From assembly GCF_001681715.1 (NCBI RefSeq), contig NZ_LNWY01000005.1, positions 372,001 to 436,000 on the forward strand: a stretch of 64,000 bases of DNA. Direction: 5' to 3'. Position numbers and translations under genes: made by a program. The first letter of the stretch is position 1. Each line of letters begins with the position of its first letter. Shown here piece by piece: positions 63,793 through 64,000 of the stretch. The notes beneath the pieces are model-generated. The model searched no databases. It was not told where the DNA came from and saw only the letters and a program-made list of their open reading frames with translations. The stretch comes from Tritonibacter mobilis (GTDB lineage Bacteria > Pseudomonadota > Alphaproteobacteria > Rhodobacterales > Rhodobacteraceae).

Positions 63793-64000
63793 GGGTGTTC
63801 TCCGTTCAAGGCGGGTTGTCTTCTCTTAACGAGGGCTTACCCGTGGCACCAGCCCGGAGGGGCAAGGGGCATAAAAGTTTCCGATTGGCGTCATTCGGGG
63901 TCGCAAAATTTTCCCAAAGCGGCGCAAACGGTCGATTTTCCCAGTTGCGCGGAATCGCACCCCCGCATATCGCTGTCGGTGGGACACCCCTCCCCAACGA
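63793..64000. promoter_or_regulatory. Right-edge non-coding region, candidate serC leader
   Basis: About 200 bases without a supported gene, upstream of serB and probably upstream of serC off the right edge. The segment ending in CACCCCTCCCCAACGA is C-rich and could form a structured leader. Alphaproteobacteria carry an Rfam serC RNA motif at this location, but I could not confirm its structure by eye. Confidence 0.3.

Noticed and set aside
1-64000. CRISPR arrays, insertion sequences, tRNA genes
   Set aside because: No regular direct-repeat array, transposase-like frame or tRNA-like cloverleaf was seen on either strand.

Overview
The window is a chromosomal segment of a flagellated marine alphaproteobacterium, most likely a Rhodobacterales (Roseobacteraceae) member. 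The evidence is gene content and order: a flagellar block with flaF, flbT, a DUF1217 protein and a rod-binding FlgJ without a muramidase domain; RNase R, dapE and dapD; a hutC-D-F-I-H-G-U histidine-degradation locus; Hint-domain surface proteins; and serB beside the expected position of serC. The sequence is fairly GC-rich. I saw no tRNA, rRNA, CRISPR array, transposase or integrase.

Positions 1-20179 are one flagellar region of back-to-back operons. A large repeat-rich protein, cut by the left edge, is followed by flhA-fliR-flhB and a small coiled-coil protein on the + strand, ending at a strong bidirectional terminator. The minus strand then carries flgB-flgC-fliE-fliQ-flgF-flgG-flgA-flgH-fliL (rod, L-ring, export gate), divergent from the export ATPase gene fliI. 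A second bidirectional terminator separates fliI from flagellin-flaF-flbT-DUF1217. An flgJ-like/flgN-like pair follows, divergent from fliK-flgD. CtrA-like boxes lie in the flgB/fliI and flgJ/fliK divergent regions.

Positions 20202-34225 are mostly polyamine uptake and catabolism. A small kinase-like gene is followed by a minus-strand operon: PotF-type binding protein, ATPase, two permeases and a FAD amine oxidase of the PuuB type. A divergent GntR regulator and a putrescine aminotransferase (SpuC type) come next, then a second Pot-type ABC operon whose two permeases both carry unusual N-terminal additions.

Positions 34296-46277 hold a lytic transglycosylase, a WYL regulator divergent from a GST, RNase R, a GNAT acetyltransferase with dapE, then an accessory-looking stretch. 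That stretch contains a Hint-like protein that appears to have lost its catalytic Cys and His, a prokaryotic ionotropic-glutamate-receptor-like protein, a small hypothetical, and a secreted choice-of-anchor/Hint protein with an intact Hint motif.

Positions 46274-54190 are the complete hut locus (five-step route through HutF and HutG). Two copies of a HutC-type operator motif mark the regulator's promoter and the hutF/hutI divergent promoter. The rest (54252-63792) is core metabolism: a VOC protein, dapD, a GntR regulator with a threonine-dehydratase-like enzyme, a LOG-family nucleosidase, rlmN, an IalB-like protein, an asparaginase, a TSUP permease and serB. The right end is non-coding and may hold the leader of serC.
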